Shown here: piece after piece, positions 48,178 to 59,611 of the stretch
How positions within the stretch are numbered: the first letter of the stretch is position 1
Layout: each line of letters starts with the position of its first letter
Assembly: GCA_947652115.1 (NCBI GenBank)
Contig: OX393562.1
Coordinates: 6,782,093 to 6,846,092 of the forward strand
Direction: 5' to 3'
Length of the DNA stretch: 64,000 nucleotides
Source: Blastomussa wellsi
Taxonomy: Eukaryota; Cnidaria; Anthozoa; Scleractinia; Plerogyridae
The notes under the pieces: generated by a model
Seen by the model: only the letters and a program-made list of their open reading frames with translations
What the model was told of the DNA's origin: nothing
Databases searched by the model: none
Program-made: the position numbers and the translations under genes

Positions 48178-48270
48178 GTTCTTTATTAATGTGCGCACAT
48201 TTCTTCAAATGAAAAAATAATTCCTGGGCCAAAATGTGAAATTTTGTGTTTCATTGAAAGTTGCCTCCAA

Positions 48271-48503
48271 GATTTTGTGGCCGCGCTGTGCCCCCGTTTT
48301 CCATTTGAAGGCGTGCAGCCTCCTCTTATGCGCAGTGGTTTTTGCCATGTTCATTCCACACACATAATACTGGGTGGTCTCTGGACCACAAAAAATTTCC
48401 CTTTTGCTGGCTTTGCATACCCGGCGACAAGTTGGAGCCGGGTATGCAATGCCAGCAAAAGGGAAATTTTTTGTGGTCCAGAACCACCCAGTATTATGTG
48501 TGT
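48271..48503. repeat. right terminal inverted repeat of Element 2
   Basis: 233 bp, identical in reverse complement to 33628-33860, including the hairpin in the same configuration. Confidence 0.97.
48358..48503. repeat. 146-bp terminal hairpin, right end
   Basis: A palindrome equivalent to 33628-33773; the centre reads gacaagttgga, the inverse of the left copy. Confidence 0.95.
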
Positions 48504-48509
48504 CACGCG
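48504..48509. repeat. 6-bp target duplication, right of Element 2
   Basis: cacgcg, identical to 33622-33627. Joining the flanks restores a host phrase (aacccacgcgggatgtttgg) that looks like part of a dispersed host repeat. Confidence 0.95.
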
Positions 48510-51500
48510 GGATGTTTGGGAGAACACGAGAAAAGTTTGCTAACTTAGGATTTCCAGGATTTCCAGGATATAAAACGATAATGAGTGAACTGTCAACAGA
48601 AAGCGAGTGGATGCTTATTTAGTTTTTAACTGCAAAGTTTCAATATATATTTTGTGAAATAACTTCGCTCAAATTCACGGCGTTTGATCATCAATTTTAC
48701 TTGAAGGTGAAGGCAAAAACAATTTGAATAAAATCCAAGTGAGAAGGCGTGAAAAACAGTAGGAGAGTCCACTGTTTGCAACGCAGGGACATAATGAAAA
48801 CAGACGTGTAGAGGAATGCGGAAGAAGTGATTCGTTAGGCCATGGAATTAAGGTTAAAATTCGATCGATGAACGAATCATCCTCGCTTCATTCCGTGCAC
48901 AACAAGAGACTGGATATCCCCGCACAAATGCGTGGCAATAAGCAAGATTGATACCCTGAAGAAAACGACTTTTGTGATCAATAGAAATGCAAAACATTGC
49001 TGCCGAAAAATGTTTTTTATGGTTATATTTATTCTCAGTTTTGTTAGAGAATGTTTGTTTAAACGAAACGTGACTAAATGAAGTAAATGTGTTACCTTAC
49101 ATAACCAAGTCCCCAAAGTAGCCAGAACTGTTATCAGTAATTATAATCAGGTCGTTTGGTGAAAATAAAACGCGTTTTGGTTTTGTTATCATGAAACAAT
49201 TTTGCCATTGGAACGATACTCAGAAAAGGGATCAAAATAACCAGAAAATTATTCCAAAAAATTACCGAGTACAGGTGGAAACTACCAGAGGGTAACACAC
49301 TTGTGTCTAATACGTAGTTTATAGTTTATTATCAACCTTGTCGCAAAGAATGTATCGTGAACATAAAAACGTTCTACATTCTTTATTTCGCAAAATCCAA
49401 AGCAACCTTAAAAACCAGTTTCTAGGCCTGTATTCTTTTTGCGCAATGGGAAAGTTTGAAGAACTAAATGCATCGGTTTTTAATAAACGTGTTTGTTTAG
49501 CTGCTATTTGTTTTCTTATCAGTTCTTTAAACCAGAATCTTCGATGAACATGATACGCCGGACCGAAATTTATAAAGAGAATTTTTCAAGCACCGTTATG
49601 TGATAATAAATTATTAACAATTAGAATGTTGTCGCTCGTGAAGAGGTCTGTTATCTTTTCACCATTGTTCGGTGATTGGACGTTTCAATTAGTTTGGTTT
49701 TTTGAACCAACAATATGATTGTTATGTTTCTCTGTTTAGCTGAGAGTTCAGTGGGATGCAACAAAAGAATTCCGTTGAATTGTATGCAAACGTTTCGAAT
49801 GCAAGAGCTTTAGAATTGTGGAGTCTAGTGTAAAGTTTAGCCGGAAGTCGCAACTTCACCTGATTGTAAGTAAATTCGTTTTGTGTACTGTTTTAAAATG
49901 CATCTACACTCAATAACAAAAAAGTAGAAACATTAACTGGGATTTCCATCTAATATTGTTTATTTCTTTTCCTTTGTTGATAATGAAGCAAAATGAATCG
50001 TGTCCTCGTCTATGATCATTCTTTCCATGTTAGATGAATATTGTTCATAGAAGGTGCTGCCAAGATTATTTCTTGTGGTCAGCGAAAAACTGAAGAAACA
50101 ATTCTAAAATATTCAAGAAATAGTGTGATTGGAAACAGTCTTAACTTTTCTAAAACATAAGAAATATTTTATACGTTATACGTAGCCATATCAATATAAT
50201 TTTGAGAAGTAAAAGCCGTTGACGGGAGAGATGTATTGTCAAGATGATAAAGTCATAAGCTGGAATATAATTGGCTCAACAAGCGTATTTTCTGTATGTC
50301 AAATAACCGGCGTTAAAAACACATCTCTATCTAGATTTAAAGGTGAGATTTTTTAAGACAATTGGTAATCAGATTCGGTCTAAAACACTCATGAGCAGAT
50401 AAAGAGAAAGAATTGACAACACCTTTTCGAAATGATAAATGTCAGTGATTAAGAATGCCTAGTCGCACAAAATACATTAGCTCTTCGTCGATGATTAATT
50501 ATAACTTATTCTAGAACATATTGTTTTATTTTTTACTTTACATCTAAAGAAGTGGGTAATAAGAAATTTGATGTTTGAGTTAATGAATTGAGACTTTGGT
50601 CCACCCAACCAAAAAGAAATCAACGTCCACGATTCAAACGCTAAGCGTTTCACAAAACAAATGGACGAACACGTTACCGCAAAAGGTCATTGCTAGATAT
50701 TACACTGTTGTTCAAGCTTTATTCACCCTTCGGTGTTCGAATCAGTACGTATGTTATAATCTAGACCTTGCCAAAACCAACAAGATAACATATGTCATAT
50801 CAGCAATGGGTTGGAATTCCGCTAGAAGTAACCGGTTGTAAAAATGCATTTCGTTTTGATTATCTCAATCAGTTGTAATCCCGTTATTTCCTTTCATTGA
50901 GGTTAATTGCGATCGAACTTCAATTATTTCATATTAACTCACAGTGGAGTTTTTGAATTTTTCATGTTTGAGGATAACCAAAATTAGTTTTTTCTTATTA
51001 TCTTAACGAGGTCTGACAGTTAAGAACAACAGGAGATTTCAGATTAGCTAAAATCAAAAGTAGTTGAGTTTCACCTGATCTTCTCGTTAACGTTCTTGTT
51101 TTGTACTAAGATCGGTACCTGCTGGTTGGACAAAGCCTGGATTAAATAAGGATTGCTTATGTCCTTTGTACCAGCCTATCAAAGTGGTGGGGGTAAGATA
51201 GTATTTCCGAAGTCATATTGAAGGAGATACTCGTTTAACCTCCCTTTTAAGCTGTTTACGCAACTCATGTTTGTCAATTTTTACAGTTTCATATCAGCTT
51301 AAAAGCTGAGTTGGATCCTCATTAAAGCACTGCCCTCCCTGAATATTTAAATAGCAGTGAGGGGCAACGTTAAGTGAGTTAGAGGGGTCCTTAGTGGTAA
51401 ACGTAGATGGCAGCCGTAGAATACAGAATCACTTTTACTATGCGTTCTTTCAACTGGGAAGATTTGACCAACAATGAGTTTTGTTCTATATGAAACACCA

Positions 51501-51555
51501 GTTCACATCCAGTGAGGAAGTTACTTTTCTGCCTTCATATTTCAGGATTGTAAAA
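48510..51555. other. host non-coding DNA upstream of the receptor gene
   Basis: AT-rich sequence without a supported gene. The distal part must hold the promoter and 5' untranslated region of the receptor gene. A good acceptor (cttcatatttcag) ends ten bases before the first ATG, so an upstream non-coding exon probably exists between about 49,700 and 51,500, but I cannot place it. Confidence 0.5.
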
Positions 51556-51632
51556 ATGAATCTCAGAACAGCGTTGGCAGTCCTTTCTACTGTCACTTTA
51601 TCACTGGCTAACGAGGAAGCTGACAATCAAGG
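51556..51632 (+). CDS. receptor exon 1 (signal peptide)
   Basis: ATG plus hydrophobic leader; donor gtaagt at 51633; leaves phase 2. Confidence 0.85.
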
Positions 51633-54600
51633 GTAAGTATATTGTCATGCTTTCACACGTTTCTTTTAAACATACACTACTTTAAAAGTGTTTTGTAATA
51701 AAACCTCTGGATCGCTGCATAGTAAAAGAAAATTCTAATTCATTTTTTCCTGCTGCAATATATCACGAAAACTACGCAATAATCACCAGAAAACATGAAT
51801 CGCCCTATGAATCGTATATTTGTTAAGAGAACCAGAACTTGTATCAAGAGAAATTTACCTAAGAATCGGAATCGGAATATAAGTTTTATTAGTCACACTC
51901 TGTGAAAATTGTTTCCACATCCTCTTAATTAACAGAACTTTAAAACTGATTTTTTTTTACCTACTTGTCTAAAATACCAATGAATCAAAAATATAACTGC
52001 ATGTAAGACCAGAAAACTAAATTTTCAGTAAGGACACTTCTAGGAACTTTAATTCGCAGTCCGGTCTGAAACGCACTCGCCTACTTCTAATCTATCATAT
52101 ATCGGCTTCGGCATTTCTTAATAACTGTCAGCCCAAATTTTGCGGTTTCCTTTTTTAGCATGCCATTGCCATAAGAAAAAAAAAGAAAGATTTAGATAAA
52201 TAAACCATGAAGTGCTTGCAGCAATAATAATAAACCCGAGCAGAAAGGTTCGTTAAAGCTCTAATGCTATGCCCCTATGCTATGCCTCCTTCCTATTCAA
52301 AAAGTTGCAAACAAGTATTTGGGGAATAGCGAGGAAAGCCATGTTTTCCCCCTAAAAAATGCCCACACAATAGGTACCCCCTCCCCTGATAAAAACCCCA
52401 ATCTCTCTAATCAAATATATTAAAAGGTGCTAATCTTAGAAATCAAATCAAAAAGAAGTTCGTAGACTATGACGCACAAATAAATGTTTGCATTGAAGAA
52501 ATCGAAAAGTTCATAGTCTAGACAAATATTTCGCACTTCTCAAGTTCGTGTCTTTTACACTGGACTAGGCCCTGGCTTTCCTGCTTTTCTAAATTAATTT
52601 AAGCGAACATAACTCTCTGTAGGTACCATTTTTATTTATCGCAACTAAATGAAACTGTACCAAATGTACAAGTTTTTTCACAAACTTTTTTAAAAATGTA
52701 GAGAAATCGAAAAGTGTTGGGCCTACAAGACTAAGACGATTAAAAAATACAATTTGAAATGGGACCGTTTCTTAGACAAGTGAAATGTAAATCAAATCTA
52801 ATTCACCCATAGTTTCTCCTTTCGGTTCTACTCTTCTCAAAAGACCTATTAGGATCGCGGCATCACTTTCCTTCTTTCCTTTTTTTTTTGCTGTAAGCAC
52901 TTATGATTTCATTAATGCAGTATGTCAATTTGTATTTCATATTTGTTTTGTGTTAGTTGTGTTAATAAATATTAATTATAATAAAACGTGGTAGCACAAA
53001 AAAAAGTAATTGAAAGAATTTGTATTTTAAGTATTTTTGTTTTGTATTATTTTAGTTAAAAAAACTCTCTGTCAGCTTGAAGATAACTAACTGATTGAAT
53101 CTGAAAGGACAGCATTATTGTTGTGATGATGCACGCTAAGACAAGTTGCCAGAACGTAAAGTAGCGGTATCAATTGACAACTGACAATTACTGAGAAGGA
53201 GTTCGATTTGCCTCGATGTTGTACTAGCAAGTTGTATTCTAGCGAGTGTTTACTTTTAACCTGAAAAAATATTCGGCTTATCTTGATCAGTGTAATCAGT
53301 AAGAGCTTATGAGATGTCAGTAAAACTCGACCACAGAGGAGGACAAAAGAAAAGCTAATGTATATACCTTTGATTGCCACAGTCAGACCAATCGTGTATC
53401 GATAGCTACTTTTTCAACTCATTGGCAACAGGAAGGAGTGAGAGCTCTGGGAACGTAAACGGAATGAAATTCGACGGTCGTACTTGTACTCGATCTCGTA
53501 CTCGTACTCCGATAAGAAAGATCCTCCTCATCTTAAATCGAGATCTTACATGAGGAGGAAACCATTAACACTGATGCACAACTTAAACAAACTTTTTTTG
53601 AGGATGACTATGCCGACCTCTTCTATCGCTTTCTTCCTTTACGCTAACGTGGAAAAATTGCAGATAACAATCTGGGAGTGTCATTTCGCGAACTATTTTA
53701 ATTTAACTGCTTAATATAAAATCTTCCCTGCAGCTAACTATAGTCTAGATCTTGCTTAATACCAGCAAATAAGAGTTTTAATGCGAGGAACAGAGATACA
53801 GACAACGAATGAGTTAACCTGGCTACTGTAATTCATTTAACCAGGAATATGTACAAGAAATCAATGGAGGAAGCGGATAACTTATTACTGGAGATCAAAA
53901 ACAATTTGCACCCCCTAGAGAGGATTATCAACTCTCTCTTAGTACCCTGGGGGCTTATCACCCATAGAGAGGATTACCACCTCTCAGTCAGTACCCTGGG
54001 GGCTTATCACCCCAAGAGAGAATTACCACCTCTCAGTCAGTACCCTGGGGGCTTATCACCCATAGAGAGGATTACCACCTCTCAGTCAGTACCCTGGGGG
54101 CTTATCACCCCTAGAGAGGATTACCACCTCTCAGCCACTACCCTGGGGGCTTATCACCCCAAGAGAGAATTACCACCTCTCAGTCAGTACTCTGGGGGCT
54201 TATCACCCATAGAGAGGATTACCACCTCTCAGTCAGTACCCTGGGGGCTTATCACCTATAGACAGGACAACCACCTCTCAGTCAGTACCCTGGAGGCTTA
54301 TCACCCATAGACAGGATTACCTCTCAGCCACTACCCTGGGGGCTTACCACCCCTAGAGATGAATACCACCTCTCAGTCAGTACCCTGGAGGCTTATCACC
54401 CATAGACAGGATTACCACCTCTCAGTCAGTACCCTGGGGGCTTATCACCCCTAGAGAGGATTACCACCTCTCAGTAAATACCCTGGGGGCTTATCACCCC
54501 TAGAGAGGATTACCACCTCTCAGTCAGTACCCTGGGGGCTTATCACCCATGGAGAGGATTACCACCTCTCAGTCAGTACCCTGGAGGCTTATCAACCATA

Positions 54601-57600
54601 GACAGGATTACCACCTCTCAGTCAGTACCCTGGGGGCTCATCACCCATAGAGAGGATTACCACCTCTCAGTCAGTACCCTGGGGGCTTATCACCCCTAGA
54701 GAGGATTGCCACCTCTCAGTCCCTGGGAGGGATTATTACCCCCTAGATAGGATTATTACCTCTCCCGAACTACCTTAGGGGATTATTACACCCATAGAGA
54801 AAAGTGGCCTCGACCCTTGACCCTTTTCCCCACAATTATTCTGGTTCTGTTTGCTTCTATTATATACATAGTAAGGGTTATGTGTTAGGAACATTAACTG
54901 CTAAATATAAAATCTTCCCTGCAGCTAACTATAGTGTAGGCCTTGCTTAGTGTCAGCGAATAAGATATTTTTATACGAGGAACATAGATGCAGGCAACGA
55001 ATGAGTTAACTTGGCTACTGTAATTGTTTAACCAGGAATATGTACAAGAAATCAATGGAGGAAGCGTATAACTTATCACTGGAGATCAACAACAATTTGA
55101 AGAATTATGACACAAAGCTGAGACCGAACGCTGGGGGTGAGTGCTGTAACCGCCATTACTTAGGTTCGAGGGCAGTATTATAAACATCTCTGCAATAATA
55201 GTGCTTGGCGTGCTATGTATGGCGCAGTATTCTTATTACTACTAGCAATTTACTTTTTTCTAGGATAGCTATCAATTTGTTATAAGTCGTTTATATAACA
55301 TGATGACTTCTATTATTTGTTAACCAGGAGAACCAGTCATGGTGCAAGTTGAGTTTAAGGTTATCTCCTTTGGTGAGATAAAAGAAGTTAACATGGTAAG
55401 TTTATTCTACCAGTAGACATTTATTTTAACCTGTGCATGATTTTAAACGTATGAAAGGTTTCGATTTAGCTGCTTGGCCCACAGTTCCTTATTGGGAAGG
55501 GGTGACCGTTCAGGCCAGGAGGGTTGTAAAAATGGCCAATGATAAAGAAAAGAGGAAGAAAGAACAAATAAAACCGCCCTGTTAATGCTTCAAAGGACAA
55601 TCCAGTTTTAGCAGAAAGTATTATTTTTTGCATTTAGCTGAAAGTTAACGCACTACATTGTTACGGCTAATGTAGCTTAGAGTAACGCTATCTAGGGATT
55701 CTCAATGCTATCTCCACTTGGTTGATTCTGGTTTCCTTTGAGTGAAATTTTCGAGAGAACTGATGAAGACTAAGTTAACTGTCTGGAATTCACAAGGGTT
55801 AAAAGATTATACTGATAGCAAGAAAAAAGTCAATGTGGCCACGATAAAATATTAAAAGAGATAGCAGGAAAAAGGCAGAAATGTATGTGAAAGAAACTGC
55901 TTGGTTAGAATAGACTGAAAAAGAGATGTAGAGGCCTGTTATTCTCTCAAGCTCTTTTCTTTTATAAAATGGCATATAAAATTTAAAAATCACCTTAAAT
56001 TGTATTCATGGTAAAATACTTTGAGATTTTAACGTTCTCGAAAAATAAAATTAATAGCCATAGCACGCCCAGTGTTGTTCGACCTATTATGAAAATTATC
56101 CCGATTTCCAGGAGTACAGCATGGACATATTCTTCCGCCAGTGGTGGACAGATCCCAGGATGAGGCATAACTATTCTACTCCATTCAACATGGCGTTTGA
56201 CCCAACAAACCTTATATGGACGCCAGACACTTATTTCTGGAATCTCAAGAATGCAAAGTACCATCATGTGACCCGAGAAAACATGCGGCTGCGAATATCA
56301 TCGAATGGAGAGATTTACTTTAGTACAAGGTAAATTCATGCTTGGTATTTTACCGAAACAAGTAATTTTTTTATCACCAAACCATGGCATAACTTGTTAA
56401 CTTCTTAAACATAATTGCAGATATGATAAATTAGATAGATACGAGTTATCCCTTATCGTTAATAGCATAAATGTACATTGAGGGAATATATCCCATCTCC
56501 ATTCCAAGTTAGCTTAACAAATGGAACACTTCACTTCTTATGCCATAATCTTCTTTTCCTTTCTTTCTCTTTCTGCCAGGATAACAATTGTGGCTCAATG
56601 TGATATGGATCTGCGGCTTTATCCAATGGATACCCAGCACTGTCCTCTGAGAATCGAGAGCTGTAAGTTTTCAGTCGGACAGAGTTCGAGACCGATCTTT
56701 GTTGTTGTTATTGTTGTTGTTAGTGTTAAGTCTAGAAACAAGTCAGTTTTGTCAACCAGTGGACAACAAAACTTTATTTTCTTCAGTGGACAAATCATCA
56801 AGTGTCCCAACAAATGCTTCAGGGTTGGATTGTTCAAAAGCCATTTATACACTTTGTTTCCCAATAATATATTGTTTCTTCAGTGTTATATAAAGTCTCT
56901 ATCCTTACCTCGTCAATTCCTTGACGTACTTGCGTTTTTTTTTCGGATTCCATGGTAATATCCAGTAGCATTGGAATACTGTGCCCTGTTCGACATCTGA
57001 ACCTTCTGGTCAGCATATCAACCGAGGAACTCTGCTATTAACAAGGTGGAAGTTTCTTTTAAAATCTTTTTTTCTTTCCCGTACAGATGCACACACCGTG
57101 GCTGATGTAGACTATAAATGGAAAGGCGGCAAAGGTGTTGAAATTGTTTCTTCACAGATGGCGCAGTTTGATCTTATCCAAGTCGTCACTGAAAATGAAG
57201 CATCCACCAACAGCAAAGGTAAAGGAACTACGTCACAGACAGACAATGTTTTACAGTGAGGACACTCGAACCGTGAACACTTGACATTTATTTTTACATT
57301 TTTTTTACCATTATCCAATGTTAGCCATTCATATAAACAGAAGAATTAGCTTTCTTAGGTGCTGAAAACACCAATCCTTTGGTCTATGGCAAGAGCTCTC
57401 ATTGGATAATCATGACAAAAAATGTAAAAATAAAAGTCAAGTGTTCACGGTTTGAGTGTCCGCACTGTAAAATAATAGGTCGCAAGTTACTTTCAATTTT
57501 CCGTTCCTTATCTGACTAAATCTTTTTAAACTAATTTAAGCTTTGCTTCTTTTTATTTATAAACAATTTTGTGCCTTAGAAAAATGGCTTAAAATACAGG

Positions 57601-59611
57601 CATAGTTCCTTCAAAGATATTGCCATGTTGTATGTTTAACAATACCTTATAATCAGTTAAATACAATGCCAATTACTTCCAGTGTGAATTCTTCGATTCA
57701 TGGCTAAGCCTTAGGGCTTATACTAGCTAGGCCTCCCCGTTGATACATGGAAATTCAATTGGCAAGACTGTGTGTCCATGACAGATTCAGACATACACCT
57801 TTAATTACTTGTCAATTTGGTTATTTATTTTAGTTTGAGTTTTGCGTATTTTGATTAATTATTGAGAGATAAATGTATATAACTGAATTTATGAAAACCG
57901 GGTGAAAGAATTTATTAACCACTTTGCGCGTTGTACTCTAAAGACTTCAATTATGTCTTAAAATAGGGCCAAGAAAGGACCAAAGTAATTATAATAAATA
58001 ATAACAGCACTGAACTAGGGATAAGAGAGTGGGCAAGGAAAAGGAATTTGCCATTTCTTTTTATTTTTATAGCGACGACTTTGGAGAAAGTTTCTGGCGA
58101 GAAAAAAAACGCTTTGTACGAGTTTCACTCACCATTCTAGATCTAGACATATATATATATATATTAAATTAACTGCCTTTTGTTCTTTTTCATCACTTCT
58201 TAGGCTCTTTTGCCAAACTGAAGGCGGTGTTCTCATTCAGACGTCGGTTGGATTACCACATTTCAGCTGTGTATGTACCGGAAGTAATCCTGGTGGTGCT
58301 GTCTTGGTGCACTTTTTTCATCACTCCCACAGCTGTCCCCGCCAGAGTATCACTCAGTATCACTACTATCCTTACAACCATTTTATTGTCCAGCTCCGTA
58401 AACTCCGACATTCCAAAGGTACACGAACAAATTAACAGCAGTGCATGAATCTGAAAATGAAGGTTGAAAGCCACATTTGCTATTTTATTGTCCTCCAAGA
58501 GCTCGTGTGCGATCACGTTTTGTGTAGAGGTTGTGGTTCTGTTTCTCATAGCAATGTCTTTTCGAACATTCTGCCCAGTCATTTTTTTGTCGCTTCATGC
58601 GATTACTTTAGTTTTTAGTGTCTTGAAAAATTAATTGATTTTTTTCCATTTTAGGTCAGTTACATGAAAGCTGTAGACTATTTTATGCTTACGTCATTTG
58701 GTTTCATATTCGCGGCTCTGATTGAATACATTATCGTGCTTAATACTCCCAATATTCTCGGAGATTGTTTCAAATGTTGCAAGAAAAATGAAAAGGATCA
58801 GCCATCCCAGGCCCAGGTAAATGGCTAAAACAACAATCCCTGAGTCTTTAAAAGTGAAATACTAGTGGGGGGAGGGTTAAGAGGGGAGGGGGAGGTTAAT
58901 GCGAACGCGTAAGCGTGAGAAAGATAGGGAGCCCTGGGCATGGTCCCCAGGGAAATCTAATTCTTGTGAAATGGCTCGTAATGCATCTAAAACTATGGCT
59001 TTTGAGGTTAATTAAGTTCGCGTTATTCCATAAGTATGAAGTCGGTTTGCTTTTAATGGAATTATGTCTTTCAAATTCAAGAAAATCCACATGAAAATGA
59101 ACGAATAATTTGCAGATAAACAAAGGACAAATTAGAGTATCACATAATCTGAAATGGATAATTTACATACGAAGCTAAATGACCACTGATTTATGCACAT
59201 TCAGATTGGCCCTTGTTGCCTCGTTCAAGATAAAATATTCTTTTGATTTTTGAGCTTAAAAAGAAGCAAGAAGGGCTAATTTGAATTCCAACAAAAGAAC
59301 ATTAAGATGGTAGCCATTTTGGAATAAGGTGTATTGAATTTCTGTACGTATTGTAACATATTTTAATATTTCAATTTACAAATTGACTGTTTTCTTTATA
59401 ATTTTTTCCACAGGATGGCATAGATGAACTAATTCTAAAAATTAGCGCTTCCCCAAGGAAACTGGATCTGGCCAAGCCCAACAAACCAGCCGAGAAAAAA
59501 CCAAGCAATTCCAACGATCACTGGGTAGACAAATGTTCCCGTTTTCTTTTTCCGGCTTTATACGCTCTCTTTTTGGTGGCTTACGTCGTGCATTACAAGA
59601 GTAAGGATTAA
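51556..59611 (+). CDS. Cys-loop ligand-gated (anion-type GABA/glycine-like) receptor subunit, nine exons
   Basis: Spliced exons: 51556-51632, 55036-55136, 55328-55395, 56112-56329, 56580-56662, 57087-57218, 58204-58418, 58655-58816, 59414-59611. All junctions are GT-AG and phases agree, giving 417 residues. Domains in order: signal peptide (MNLRTALAVLSTVTLSLA), extracellular ligand-binding domain with MDIFFRQWW and the canonical Cys-loop (Cys, 13 residues, Cys in CDMDLRLYPMDTQHC), helix M1 (VPEVILVVLSWCTFFI), pore helix M2 preceded by VPAR, M3 (MLTSFGFIFAALIEYIIVL), a short cytoplasmic loop and M4 (FLFPALYALFLVAYVV). The Pro-Ala-Arg before M2 is typical of chloride-selective channels. It would act as a pentameric neurotransmitter receptor in the plasma membrane; the ligand cannot be told. 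Confidence 0.93.
53703..53908 (+). repeat. duplicate of intron 1 end plus first 64 bp of exon 2
   Basis: Closely similar to 54893-55098. It includes the acceptor (tttaaccag) and the first 64 coding bases of exon 2 (53845-53908). It then breaks into the 49-bp minisatellite, so there is no donor and the rest of the exon is missing. Confidence 0.9.
53915..54790. repeat. 49-bp minisatellite, about 18 units
   Basis: Units of the form gaggattaccacctctcagt cagtaccctgggggcttatc acccctaga with few changes. Since 49 is one more than a multiple of three, translation moves through all three frames in turn, which creates a long repetitive open frame that is not a gene. It lies between the two copies of the exon 2 segment, in intron 1. 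Confidence 0.95.
54893..55098 (+). repeat. second copy of the exon 2 segment (functional)
   Basis: Counterpart of 53703-53908. In this copy exon 2 continues to a normal donor. Confidence 0.9.
55036..55136 (+). CDS. receptor exon 2
   Basis: Encodes NMYKKSMEEAYNLSL through NYDTKLRPNAGG, the N-terminal helix and first loop of the family. Acceptor ttaaccag, donor gtgagt. Confidence 0.9.
55328..55395 (+). CDS. receptor exon 3
   Basis: Encodes VMVQVEFKVISFGEIKEVNM, first beta strands of the ligand-binding domain. Acceptor ttaaccag, donor gtaagt. Confidence 0.9.
56112..56329 (+). CDS. receptor exon 4
   Basis: Encodes EYSMDIFFRQWWTDPR through ISSNGEIYFST, the core of the ligand-binding domain including loop A (WTPDTYFWN). 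Acceptor tttccag, donor gtaaat. Confidence 0.95.
56580..56662 (+). CDS. receptor exon 5 (Cys-loop)
   Basis: Encodes ITIVAQCDMDLRLYPMDTQH and the closing Cys of the 13-residue Cys-loop. Acceptor ctgccag, donor gtaagt. Confidence 0.95.
57087..57218 (+). CDS. receptor exon 6
   Basis: Encodes VADVDYKWKGGKGVEIV through VVTENEASTNSK (loops B and C region). Acceptor cgtacag, donor gtaaag. Confidence 0.9.
57249..57472. mobile_element. 224-bp MITE in receptor intron 6
   Basis: Inverted ends of about 50 bp, ttttacagtgaggacactcg at the left and its counterpart (gtccgcactgtaaaa) at the right, with only a few differences. Lies 30 bp after the exon 6 donor. Non-coding. Confidence 0.75.
58204..58418 (+). 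CDS. receptor exon 7 (M1 and M2)
   Basis: Encodes FSFRRRLDYHISAVYVPE, M1, the VPARVSLSITTILT pore segment and SVNSDIPK. Acceptor cttcttag, donor gtacac. Confidence 0.95.
58655..58816 (+). CDS. receptor exon 8 (M3)
   Basis: Encodes VSYMKAVDYFMLTSFGF, M3 and the first part of the cytoplasmic loop (CFKCCKKNEKDQPSQAQ). Acceptor ttttag, donor gtaaat. Confidence 0.95.
59414..59611 (+). CDS. receptor exon 9 (M4 and stop)
   Basis: Encodes the rest of the cytoplasmic loop and M4 (FLFPALYALFLVAYVVHY), ending KSKD and TAA. Acceptor ttccacag. Confidence 0.95.
   Translation, partial: DGIDELILKISASPRKLDLAKPNKPAEKKPSNSNDHWVDKCSRFLFPALYALFLVAYVVHYKSKD

Larger units (their letters stand above)
33628..48503. 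mobile_element. Element 2: Maverick/Polinton with hairpin termini, 14.9 kb
   Basis: The boundaries are set by inverted repeats starting acacacataatactggg and by CACGCG duplications. Gene order left to right: penton (+), small protein (-), late-domain membrane protein (-), 576-residue protein (+), coiled-coil membrane protein (-), major capsid (+), ATPase (+), four small proteins (+), integrase (+), small CxxC protein (+), polymerase (-). All frames are open. No protease or fiber gene was recognised. The different gene order, composition and integrase type show that it is a lineage separate from Element 1. Identical terminal repeats suggest a recent insertion. Confidence 0.97.

Noticed and set aside
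12987..48503. Interpretation of the two elements as a tandem duplication of one Maverick
   Set aside because: Terminal repeats, gene order, base composition and protein sequences are too different.
53849..54310. A 153-codon repetitive frame as an independent gene
   Set aside because: It is the translation of the duplicated exon 2 fragment and the 49-bp minisatellite. It has no start of its own and no family; it is kept only as a possible alternative exon.
53915..54790. CRISPR-like regularly spaced repeat
   Set aside because: The units are directly tandem without unique spacers, in eukaryotic intron DNA, and no cas genes are present.
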